Assembly: GCA_018815245.1 (NCBI GenBank)
Contig: JAHIXK010000017.1
Coordinates: 124,001 to 188,000, forward strand
Length of the DNA: 64,000 bases
DNA from: Gammaproteobacteria bacterium
Lineage (GTDB): Bacteria > Pseudomonadota > Gammaproteobacteria > Burkholderiales > Burkholderiaceae_B
Direction: 5' to 3'
Positions 34,241 through 41,765 of the stretch are shown here, piece by piece. Each line of letters starts with the position of its first letter. The first letter of the stretch is position 1. Position numbers and translations under genes: made by a program. The notes under the pieces are model-generated. The model was not told the origin of the DNA. It saw only the letters and a program-made list of their open reading frames with translations, and made no database searches.

Positions 34241-36662
34241 TCAATCCCATTTGGCTCAAGAAGCGCAGCATTTCAACCGGGTTGACTTTACTGGTGTCCA
34301 CATCAATTGTCACCTTGCCCAACTTGCCCTGAAAAGGATTGGGGCCTTTGTAGCGGGTCGAAACCTGGTTGCCAAGGTCGGAACCGACGGTAAAGCCATC
34401 GTAACTGGTTGAAAACAACACACGCTTGAATGTGTGTTTGGCCACCTGCTGGCCATTCACAAACAAAGCACCTTCCCCATCAAAGGGTCGGCCAGTCATG
34501 CGTTGCTGGTACTTGATTTGCAGTTTGCCTTCGGGCAATGCGGTGTTTGATTCCATTCGTTCCACATAGGGCACAAGGCTTTGTTCGTAACACAGCTTGC
34601 CATTCTGGATATACAACACCCAGCCCGCGTACTTGGCCCCCTGTGCCAGCAGCACGCCATCGCCCGCGGCGTGGGTGCGCTCACACTCCAGTTCGATGGT
34701 GTGAGACAAACCACACACAATGGGCGCCACATCGCGCGCCAATCGCTCCACGGGTGGGTAAAAATCCCAACGTGCGCGCAAGCCTTTTTCCTGGCGGTCT
34801 TGCACCAGGCGAAGTACCAGGTTGCGGTCGTCCAGTGGCAGTACATTGTGCTGTTGCGCCGCTTGCAACCACTTGTTTTTCAGGCGTTCAACAATGTCCG
34901 GAAACTGGCTGGCCAGGTCGGTACCTTCGGCGGGGTCTTTGCTTAAATCGTAAAGTTCCCACACATCCTCTTCGAAGGATTTGCCACGCGTGTGGCGCGC
35001 CACTGCACGCCAGTTGTTTTCCATGTAAGCCCTGTGCCCACCCAACTCGAAGTACTGTTCACTGCGGGTGGTGCTTTCCGGCTTGCTGAATGTGGCAAGT
35101 ACACTTTGCCCCTCAATGGGTTTCTGGGGCTGGCCTTTGTACACGGTGGGGCGTTCAACACCCGTGGCCTCCAGCAAAGTGGGGAACAAATCCACCACGT
35201 GCACAAAGTTGTCGCGCAACTCGCCTTGTGCGGCAATACCTTTTGGCCAACTGACAATCAAGGGGTCGGCCACACCGCCCAGGTGCGCATACTGTTTGTA
35301 CATTTTGAACGGGGTGTTCGACGCACTGGCCCAACCCATGGGGTAATGGGGAAAGGTGCCCTCCTCGCCCAGCACGTCGTACAACTGCGCCGCTTCTTCT
35401 ACAGGAATGGGGCGGCCAAACGCGGGCGCAAATACGTTGGGCGTTCCAGTGGGTGTACCTTCTGGCGAGCCACCATTGTCGGAAAACAAAACCACAATGG
35501 TGTTTTCGCGCACGCCCAGTTCATCCAGGCTTTGCAACAGGCGGGCAATGTTTGAATCCATGTTGCTCATCAAACCTGCATACACTTCCATGTAGCGCGC
35601 GGTAATTTTTTTATGCGCCTCAGGCAGCTTGTCCCAACTGTCGGAACCAAACGACAGCGGTGGCAATTCAACGGTGTCGGGCATCACGCCAAGCGCTTTT
35701 TGGCGTGCAAGGCGCTCGGCACGTATTGCATCCCAGCCTTTGTCGTATTGGCCTTTATAGGCATCGCGTTCACGTGCACGCGCCTGCAAGGGCGAATGCG
35801 GACCGGGAAAGGCAAGGTGCAGGTAAAACGGGCGGGCGGGTTCCAAGGCCTTCTGGGTTCGAATGTAGGTGATGGCGCGGTCGGTCAGGTCGTCGCACAC
35901 AAAATAATCGGGCGTATCTGGTGGCTCGACCGGTGCAATGCCATCGAACAATTCCGAGGGTTTGAAGTAATCGGTGGAGTGCCCCTGAAACCAATATGCA
36001 CGGTCGAAACCGCGTTGCGTGGGCCAGTTGTCGTAAGGCCCATTGGCACCTGTTGTGTGTGCGTTGTTGACATGCCACTTGCCACTCAGGAAAGTGGACC
36101 AACCAGCGCCCTGCAACACCTCGGCCAACGTAGCGGCTTCGTGTGTTAAATCGCCCCGGTAACCCGGGTAGCCTGCATCAATGTCGGCCAGCCAACCCAT
36201 GCCTGCAGAGTGGTGATTCAAACCTGTAAGGAACGAGGCCCGGGTGGGCGAACACATGGAACAGGTGCGAAAGTTGGTGTACTGCAAACCGGTTGTTGCC
36301 AAGGTGTCGATGGCGGGTGTTTTTATTTCACTGCCATAACAACCCAAATCGGAAAAACCGCAATCGTCCAGCAAAATCACCACCACATTGGGTGCGCCTT
36401 CTTTGGCTTTTGGTTTGCTGGCGCTGGCTGGGCGAGAATCCTGAAACGACAGGGCCACCTGTGCGGCCTCCCCTTCTGGCAGGGCCTTGGGGGTCATCAA
36501 GGCACGGGCTTTTGTGTTGGCGACATGGGCACCCGTGGCAGCAACACCTACGGTGGCAGCACCAACAGCAAGGCCAGATAAAAATGCGCGCCGTTTCAGG
36601 CGCTTTGGGGACAACCCGTCCGCATTGTTGTCATCTTGTTGATCATCGTGGTGCTGCGCCAT
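34233..36662 (-). CDS. Arylsulfatase, Cys-type, Tat-exported
   Basis: This 809-residue protein has a twin-arginine signal (LKRRAFLSGLAVGAATVGVAATGAHVA, about 23-50). A sulfatase domain follows, with NVVVILLDDCGFSDLGCYG metal residues and CSPTRASFLTG (about 137-147), where the first Cys becomes formylglycine. FLSGKWHVN and FSDNGGSPEGTPTGTPN complete the site, and a C-terminal Ig/lectin-like region follows. It is AtsA-like. The FGE gene overlaps its 3' end. The substrate may be an aryl, alkyl or polysaccharide sulfate; context does not say. Confidence 0.93.
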   Translation of the reverse strand: MAQHHDDQQDDNNADGLSPKRLKRRAFLSGLAVGAATVGVAATGAHVANTKARALMTPKALPEGEAAQVALSFQDSRPASASKPKAKEGAPNVVVILLDDCGFSDLGCYGSEIKTPAIDTLATTGLQYTNFRTCSMCSPTRASFLTGLNHHSAGMGWLADIDAGYPGYRGDLTHEAATLAEVLQGAGWSTFLSGKWHVNNAHTTGANGPYDNWPTQRGFDRAYWFQGHSTDYFKPSELFDGIAPVEPPDTPDYFVCDDLTDRAITYIRTQKALEPARPFYLHLAFPGPHSPLQARARERDAYKGQYDKGWDAIRAERLARQKALGVMPDTVELPPLSFGSDSWDKLPEAHKKITARYMEVYAGLMSNMDSNIARLLQSLDELGVRENTIVVLFSDNGGSPEGTPTGTPNVFAPAFGRPIPVEEAAQLYDVLGEEGTFPHYPMGWASASNTPFKMYKQYAHLGGVADPLIVSWPKGIAAQGELRDNFVHVVDLFPTLLEATGVERPTVYKGQPQKPIEGQSVLATFSKPESTTRSEQYFELGGHRAYMENNWRAVARHTRGKSFEEDVWELYDLSKDPAEGTDLASQFPDIVERLKNKWLQAAQQHNVLPLDDRNLVLRLVQDRQEKGLRARWDFYPPVERLARDVAPIVCGLSHTIELECERTHAAGDGVLLAQGAKYAGWVLYIQNGKLCYEQSLVPYVERMESNTALPEGKLQIKYQQRMTGRPFDGEGALFVNGQQVAKHTFKRVLFSTSYDGFTVGSDLGNQVSTRYKGPNPFQGKLGKVTIDVDTSKVNPVEMLRFLSQMGLNV

Positions 36663-36711
36663 GCTTGTCCCCTTGTTTGAATTGAATGTGCCCGTTTTTC
36701 TATTGCTTAAC

Positions 36712-36734
36712 TAGTGACACTATTTGTGCCACTA
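36712..36734. promoter_or_regulatory. Candidate TetR operator between sulfatase and TetR genes
   Basis: TAGTGACAC-TATTT-GTGCCACTA is a 9 bp inverted repeat with one mismatch and a 5-base spacer, centred in the 109 bp divergent gap. Autoregulation by the TetR protein, and possibly control of sulfatase, is inferred. Confidence 0.55.
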
Positions 36735-36771
36735 TATACAAAAGAAATTTGAATCTCAAGGAGCCACGTAA

Positions 36772-37344
36772 ATGAACATGGTGAAAGTAGACGGACGCAC
36801 CACACGCGGACACGAAAACAAAAAACAGATTGTGCTGGCCTTGATTGAACTGATTCGCGAAGGCCATGTGTCGCCTACGGCTGAAATGGTTTCAGCACGC
36901 GCAGGTGTGGGCTTGCGCACTGTGTTCAGGCACTTCAAAGACATGGAAACCCTGTACCGGGAAATCAGCAGCGAAGTGGATGCAATTGTGGCGCCTGTGC
37001 TGGCCACCCCGGTGAAGGGTGACACGGCACATGAAAAGCTGATGCACGCCATTGAACGGCGTACCGACATGTTTGAAAAACTGGCACCCATTCAGGCGGC
37101 CAGCCTGGTGCACTTGCATGAATCGGAATTTTTGAAAAACCAGCAGGCACGCACTGTCGCATTGCAACGCTATTTGCTGCGCGCGTTTTTGCCAGCGCAG
37201 ATCGTGAAAGACAAACCACTGTTCGAAGCGCTTGATTTGATCTTGAGTTTCGAAAGCTGGCTTCGGCTTCGCCGCGATCAACAACTGGGTGTTAAACAGG
37301 CCAGGAAAGTATTGCAGCGAAGTGTTGAGCAACTGCTGAAATAG
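36772..37344 (+). CDS. TetR-family regulator
   Basis: This 190-residue protein has an N-terminal TetR HTH (SPTAEMVSARAGVGLRTVFRHFKDMETLYREI, about 34-65) and a helical ligand domain. AAGGAG lies 8 bases before the ATG. It is divergent from the sulfatase/FGE pair and ends 2 bp from a second, convergent TetR gene. The ligand is unknown. The 23 bp dyad in its promoter is the probable site of autorepression. Confidence 0.88.
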   Translation: MNMVKVDGRTTRGHENKKQIVLALIELIREGHVSPTAEMVSARAGVGLRTVFRHFKDMETLYREISSEVDAIVAPVLATPVKGDTAHEKLMHAIERRTDMFEKLAPIQAASLVHLHESEFLKNQQARTVALQRYLLRAFLPAQIVKDKPLFEALDLILSFESWLRLRRDQQLGVKQARKVLQRSVEQLLK

Positions 37345-37346
37345 CT

Positions 37347-37940
37347 TTACAGCACCCGATCCAGCAATGCATCGAATTGGGCAATGCCTTGTTCCCGGTC
37401 AACCACTTTGTCCCGAATCAGCTGGCGAATACCCCAAAACGACAAAATAATCATCCACACCATGCTGGTTGCTGCGGCCTCGTCAATGCCCTTGATTTTC
37501 TGGATTGAAGGTACCCACAGCTTGAGGATTACATCCCGAATACCCAGGCGAATGGTGTCCAGTTCAGGGGAATTCAAACCCGAACCTGCAATCAGTTGCC
37601 AAAGCGCGTCGCCACGCCCGACAGGCATGTCAAGCGACACCAGTTCGGCGGCCCGAATCGCCTGCTTCAAGTCACCAGGGTGATTGGCAATGGCCTGCGC
37701 CGTGCCTTGCATGGTGTCAGTGAAAATAGCCCACGCTGTGGCACCCAACAAACCTTCCAGATTGGGAAAGTGCTGGTACACCAATTGCCGGCTTACGCCT
37801 GCACGGTCGGCCAATGCGCTCATATTCAGCACACCCCAACCGGCTTCCTCAACCAGCTCGGCCGCACTTTGCAGCAAGGCCCGTTTGCGGTCGTCTTTGC
37901 CCAGGTAAGGGCGTTTCTCTTGTGTATTGCTTGTTGTCAT
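37347..37940 (-). CDS. TetR-family regulator
   Basis: This 197-residue protein has a TetR HTH (NMSALADRAGVSRQLVYQHFPNLEGLLGAT, about 38-67) and a C-terminal dimer/ligand domain. It is transcribed away from the GST-led operon across a 125 bp gap containing a GTGTG-C-CACAC dyad. It is therefore the likely repressor of that operon, with an unknown hydrophobic inducer. It is convergent with the neighbouring TetR gene, with only 2 bp between them. Confidence 0.88.
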   Translation of the reverse strand: MTTSNTQEKRPYLGKDDRKRALLQSAAELVEEAGWGVLNMSALADRAGVSRQLVYQHFPNLEGLLGATAWAIFTDTMQGTAQAIANHPGDLKQAIRAAELVSLDMPVGRGDALWQLIAGSGLNSPELDTIRLGIRDVILKLWVPSIQKIKGIDEAAATSMVWMIILSFWGIRQLIRDKVVDREQGIAQFDALLDRVL

Positions 37941-37972
37941 TCAAATGCTGCGCCACGGTAAAACTTGTCTTA

Positions 37973-38024
37973 GTGTGCCACACATTTAAACAATTTGACA
38001 GTGTGTAAATATTAATGCTTTAAT
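37973..38024 (+). promoter_or_regulatory. Operator-like dyad and sigma-70 promoter of the GST-led operon
   Basis: GTGTG-C-CACAC (37973-37983) lies just upstream of TTGACA (37995-38000), which is 18 bases from TTTAAT (38019-38024). The dyad is placed where a TetR protein would control both the operon and its own gene. Confidence 0.55.
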
Positions 38025-38065
38025 GATTTTTTCAAACTTGAAAAAACCCTGAATGAAGGGTCCAC

Positions 38066-39196
38066 ATGAAAAACCACTACACACTGTATGGATGGCACTT
38101 GTCCTATTTCACGGGCAAGGCGCTGTGTTACCTGCGTTACAAGCAGGTAGACCATGTCCTGAAACCCGTCAACCTTTACACCTTGACGCGAACCATCAAA
38201 CGCAAAACCGGGGCTGCGGTCATGCCTGTGTTGAAAACCCCGTCAGGCATCTGGATTCAGGACACCAGCGAGATCATCGATTACATGGAATCACTGCACC
38301 ACAACAACCCGGTCACCCCGAACACACCGGTTCAGGAATTCGCGTCCCTGTTGCTTGAAGCATGGGGCGATGAATGGTGGGTACCGATTGCCATGCACAC
38401 CCGCTGGAACTACCCGGAAAATTATGCGTTGTTCCAGAACGATGCAGGCAAAGCCTTAATGCCATGGGCACCGCAGTTTATTCAACACAAAATGGCCAGG
38501 CAACCAGCCACCATGCTGCGTGGCATGTTGCCGTTTGTGGGCATTGTTCCTGAACAGTTCGACACCATGAACACGTGGACCACCCGAATGCTGGACACAC
38601 TGGATGCGCATTTCAAAGTGTTTCCCTTTCTGCTGGGCGCACGCCCCAGCCTTGGCGATTTTGGCCTTGTGGGTACCATGTACGGTCACTTGGGCCGCGA
38701 CCCCTGGCCGAAACGTGAATTGATAGACCCCAGAAAACATTTGAGTGCCTGGCTGGAACGCATGAAAAGCTCCTCACCTTTTGCGCTTGCGCAACTGGTG
38801 CCCAACGATGAAATTCCGGCAACCCTGAACGATGTATTTCATTCCGTGTTTCACGAGTTCATTCCCATGGTGGCGCAAATTGGCGAACTGGCCACAGCCC
38901 ACGCGAAGGAACATGGCTTGAACGTTCGCCTGCCGCGCCGCATTGGTGAAGTAACAACCACCATGGGCGGCAAACCCTTCAAGCGCGGTGCCCTGCCCTA
39001 CATGATCTGGATGTTGCAGCGTGCAATAGACCGCTACAACGGCATGGCAGAGAGCGACAAAAAACAGGTGCGCGCATGGCTTCAAACCCACCAGGCTGAA
39101 CATGTGTTGAACCTGAATTTGCCACGGGTTGAACGCATGGCCTTGACTGTGGCAGTCAGCGAATTACCCAAACAACATATGGAGCAGACAGAGTGA
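38066..39196 (+). CDS. Glutathione S-transferase family protein
   Basis: This 376-residue protein has an N-terminal thioredoxin-like GST domain (HYTLYGWHLSYFTGKALCYLRYKQVDHVLKPVNLYTLT..., with VMPVLKTPSGIWIQDTSEIIDYMES near residues 52-77). An all-helical C-terminal region follows and is longer than in usual GSTs of 200-230 residues. An extension of about 120 residues after position 250 is unassigned. GAAGGG precedes the ATG. It heads a seven-gene operon and shares the 4-base stop/start overlap GTGA with the next gene. Confidence 0.8.
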   Translation: MKNHYTLYGWHLSYFTGKALCYLRYKQVDHVLKPVNLYTLTRTIKRKTGAAVMPVLKTPSGIWIQDTSEIIDYMESLHHNNPVTPNTPVQEFASLLLEAWGDEWWVPIAMHTRWNYPENYALFQNDAGKALMPWAPQFIQHKMARQPATMLRGMLPFVGIVPEQFDTMNTWTTRMLDTLDAHFKVFPFLLGARPSLGDFGLVGTMYGHLGRDPWPKRELIDPRKHLSAWLERMKSSSPFALAQLVPNDEIPATLNDVFHSVFHEFIPMVAQIGELATAHAKEHGLNVRLPRRIGEVTTTMGGKPFKRGALPYMIWMLQRAIDRYNGMAESDKKQVRAWLQTHQAEHVLNLNLPRVERMALTVAVSELPKQHMEQTE

Positions 39197-39942
39197 ACAA
39201 AACAGTGGTGATCACCGGCGCATCGTCGGGCATCGGCAAAGCATTGGCTCTTGAATTCGCACAACGCGGATACAACCTTGGCCTGGCTGCGCGGCGGCTT
39301 GACAAGCTGGAAGCGCTTCAGGCTGAAATTGCACTGCTGCCCGGCGCACAGAATGTGCGAGTGGAAACGATTGAACTGGATGTAAACAACACCCATGCCG
39401 TGGGGCCAGCCTTGCAAACACTGTTTGGCCACTTGAACCGTGTGGATATTGTGGTGGTCAATGCTGGCGTGAACCAGCTGACCGGGGTGGGCAAAGGGCA
39501 ATTGCAGGAAGAGCTGGGCTTGATGCAAACCAATTTGCTGGGTGCCATTGCCACCGTAAACGCCGCAGTGGAATTTTTCAAAACACAAGGCAGTGGCCAT
39601 GTGGTGGGCATGTCTTCCCTTGCATCACTGGCCCCCATTCCAAAACAAGCGGCGTACTGCGCCACCAAGGCTGGTTTTTCCATGTACCTGGATGCAGCAG
39701 CCATCGAATTGAAAAAGTACAACATCGATTTCACAAAAATACTGCCTGGCTTTGTAAAAACAGACATTGTCGAGAACATGGACAAGTTCCCGTTTGTGGT
39801 GTCTGCCGAGAAGGCTGCAAAAGAAATGGTGACTCACATTGAAAAACGCCGCAGCGTAGGCGTGGTACCCGGCTACCCGTGGCGGCTGCTTAAACCTGTA
39901 CTGGCCAACATGCCTTCGGGTGTGTGGCGGTACCTGAAATAG
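39193..39942 (+). CDS. Short-chain dehydrogenase/reductase
   Basis: This 249-residue classical SDR has TVVITGASSGIGKALALEFAQ (cofactor site, residues 3-23), VVVNAGVN (about 90), the catalytic Ser in GMSSLASLA (about 139) and YCATKAGFS (Tyr and Lys, about 153-157). The GTG start overlaps the GST gene's stop by 4 bp. It oxidises or reduces an alcohol/ketone with NAD(P)(H); the substrate is unknown. Second gene of the TetR-linked operon. Confidence 0.92.
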   Translation: MNKTVVITGASSGIGKALALEFAQRGYNLGLAARRLDKLEALQAEIALLPGAQNVRVETIELDVNNTHAVGPALQTLFGHLNRVDIVVVNAGVNQLTGVGKGQLQEELGLMQTNLLGAIATVNAAVEFFKTQGSGHVVGMSSLASLAPIPKQAAYCATKAGFSMYLDAAAIELKKYNIDFTKILPGFVKTDIVENMDKFPFVVSAEKAAKEMVTHIEKRRSVGVVPGYPWRLLKPVLANMPSGVWRYLK

Positions 39943-39954
39943 GGCAAATAGGTC

Positions 39955-40758
39955 ATGAAGCCTTCGCACTCTGCACTCGGATTTCTCGCCGTTGCCGCGC
40001 TAATTGGTATTCTGGAATGGAATTCCGCGGAACAGGCGGCGGCCAATACGCTGCAGATCACCAACGCCCAACGCGCCTTTGTGCGCGAGCAGGTGCTGCA
40101 AACCGGCGTTCAGGTTGATGTAGAAACCAGTTTCGACCAAGCCATGGGCGCTTACATCGACGATGAAATTCTGTACCGCGAGGGTTTGAAACTTGGTCTG
40201 GAAAAAGACGACCTGATCGTCAAGCGCCGCGTGGTGCAAAAAATGCGTTTCCTGCTTGAAGACATGACCCCGATTGCGCCTCCAACGCATGCACAGCTGC
40301 AAGCATGGCTTGAAAAAAATTCGCAGCGCTACCAAACCGGTCAAGCCGTTTCATTTGAACACCATTTTTTCAGCCGGGGCAAACGTGGCGATGAAGCCCT
40401 GTTTCATGCCCGCAACGCCAGGCCAGCACTTCTGGCGGGCGGCAGCATTGAATCAGACCCATTCCCCTTGGCGGGCAGTGGCGTAGCCACCCACAAAGAC
40501 CAACTGGTTAAAGAACTGGGCCTGCCCGTGGGCAACGCCGTGTTTGAACTGCCCGAGAATGAATGGTCTGCTCCTGTGCAATCGTCCATGGGTGTGCACT
40601 TGTTCAAGGTCACTGCGCGCAATGAAGGCAGAACAATGAGCGTGCAAGAGGCGGGTGGCCAATTGCTGTCAGACCTGATCGCAGCACAACGCGATGCTGT
40701 AAACAAAGCCGGCATGGCCGCACTGCGGGCAAGCTACACCATTCTGGAAACACCATGA
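39955..40758 (+). CDS. Parvulin-type (PpiC) peptidyl-prolyl isomerase, membrane-anchored
   Basis: This 267-residue protein starts with a signal or anchor helix (SALGFLAVAALIGILEWNSA), then a helical chaperone-like part (DDEILYREGLKLGLEKDDLIVKRRVVQKMRFLLED, about 63-97). A PpiC/parvulin-like region (about 125-240) ends in SSMGVHLFKVTARNEGRTMSVQEA. The parvulin domain is divergent. It is probably periplasmic. The stop overlaps the HupE/UreJ start (ATGA). PpiC and HupE/UreJ neighbours recur in other proteobacteria, suggesting that the isomerase helps fold or insert the membrane partner. Confidence 0.78.
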   Translation: MKPSHSALGFLAVAALIGILEWNSAEQAAANTLQITNAQRAFVREQVLQTGVQVDVETSFDQAMGAYIDDEILYREGLKLGLEKDDLIVKRRVVQKMRFLLEDMTPIAPPTHAQLQAWLEKNSQRYQTGQAVSFEHHFFSRGKRGDEALFHARNARPALLAGGSIESDPFPLAGSGVATHKDQLVKELGLPVGNAVFELPENEWSAPVQSSMGVHLFKVTARNEGRTMSVQEAGGQLLSDLIAAQRDAVNKAGMAALRASYTILETP

Positions 40759-41765
40759 GGGCTGCACTTCGCTGGCTCGGGCTGCTGCACGTGGCTGCAT
40801 CGGCCTTGCTTTGCACGCCTTTGTTTGCCCATGAAATGGGAACCTCGGCCCTGCTGATTCACGAAGCAGAAAATGGCGCGGGAAACCTTGTATTCAAACG
40901 CACCGTGGGTGCAGACGGCAAGGTGCCGCCAATCGATTTCCAGTTCACACCCGCGTGTGAATTGCGCAACCTGAACACCGAGTGGGAAGACACGACCGAG
41001 GTCATTCAACGCGCCAATTTCTTTTGCGATGCGCCCTTGATCAACCACCAGGTTTCAGTCAACGGTTTCACACGGCTTGCACCCGATCTTATTCTTGTGG
41101 CCACGCCACTGAACCATGAACGGATGAACGCTGTGCTCACCCCGAAACAAAACAGCTTCCAGTTCAACACCGCAACCGGGCAAACGGCCACACTGGGCTA
41201 CCTGCGCATTGGCATTGAACACATTGTGCTGGGCTGGGACCACGTGCTGTTTGTTGCCGGCCTGTTTTTATTGTGGAGAAAACGCGAGCAAAGCACACGG
41301 CAACTTGTTGGGCAGTTCACCTTGTTCACCGTGGGGCACAGCCTGACGCTGGCCCTGCTGGTGCTGGGCTGGATTGCAGTGCCCACCCGCGCCATCGAGG
41401 CATGGATCGCACTCAGCGTACTGTGGCTGGCGTGGGAGCTGATACGCACACCGCCTGCAAGGCACAGCAACACATCGCACCTTTTGTTGATTGCTGCGTT
41501 TGGCCTGCTGCATGGTTCGGGCTTTGCCCTGTCGATGCAGGAACGGGGATTTCCCGACGATGCCCTGATCAGCACCCTGTTGCTGTTCAACCTGGGAATC
41601 GAGATCGGTCAACTGTGGATAGTCACCTTGCTGGCCGCCACATTTCATTTGCTTGAAAAAACCCACCATCACGCCTGCACACGTTTAACCCAACACACAC
41701 TGACGCTTGGCATCGGTGGCGCAGCACTGTACTGGACCATTGAAAGGATTCACGGCTATGTTTGA
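40755..41765 (+). CDS. HupE/UreJ-family membrane protein
   Basis: This 336-residue protein has a signal peptide (LLHVAASALLCTPLFA) followed by AHEMGTSALLI, a periplasmic domain of about 130 residues, then 6-7 helices. Family motifs are GIEHIVLGWDHVLFVAGLF (about 155-173), FTVGHSLTLALLVLGW (about 193), AAFGLLHGSGFA (about 245) and FNLGIEIGQLW (about 280). These are His/Glu-rich and resemble nickel/cobalt permease motifs. HupE and UreJ of hydrogenase and urease clusters transport nickel; here neither enzyme is nearby, so metal and role are open. Confidence 0.85.
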   Translation: MRAALRWLGLLHVAASALLCTPLFAHEMGTSALLIHEAENGAGNLVFKRTVGADGKVPPIDFQFTPACELRNLNTEWEDTTEVIQRANFFCDAPLINHQVSVNGFTRLAPDLILVATPLNHERMNAVLTPKQNSFQFNTATGQTATLGYLRIGIEHIVLGWDHVLFVAGLFLLWRKREQSTRQLVGQFTLFTVGHSLTLALLVLGWIAVPTRAIEAWIALSVLWLAWELIRTPPARHSNTSHLLLIAAFGLLHGSGFALSMQERGFPDDALISTLLLFNLGIEIGQLWIVTLLAATFHLLEKTHHHACTRLTQHTLTLGIGGAALYWTIERIHGYV

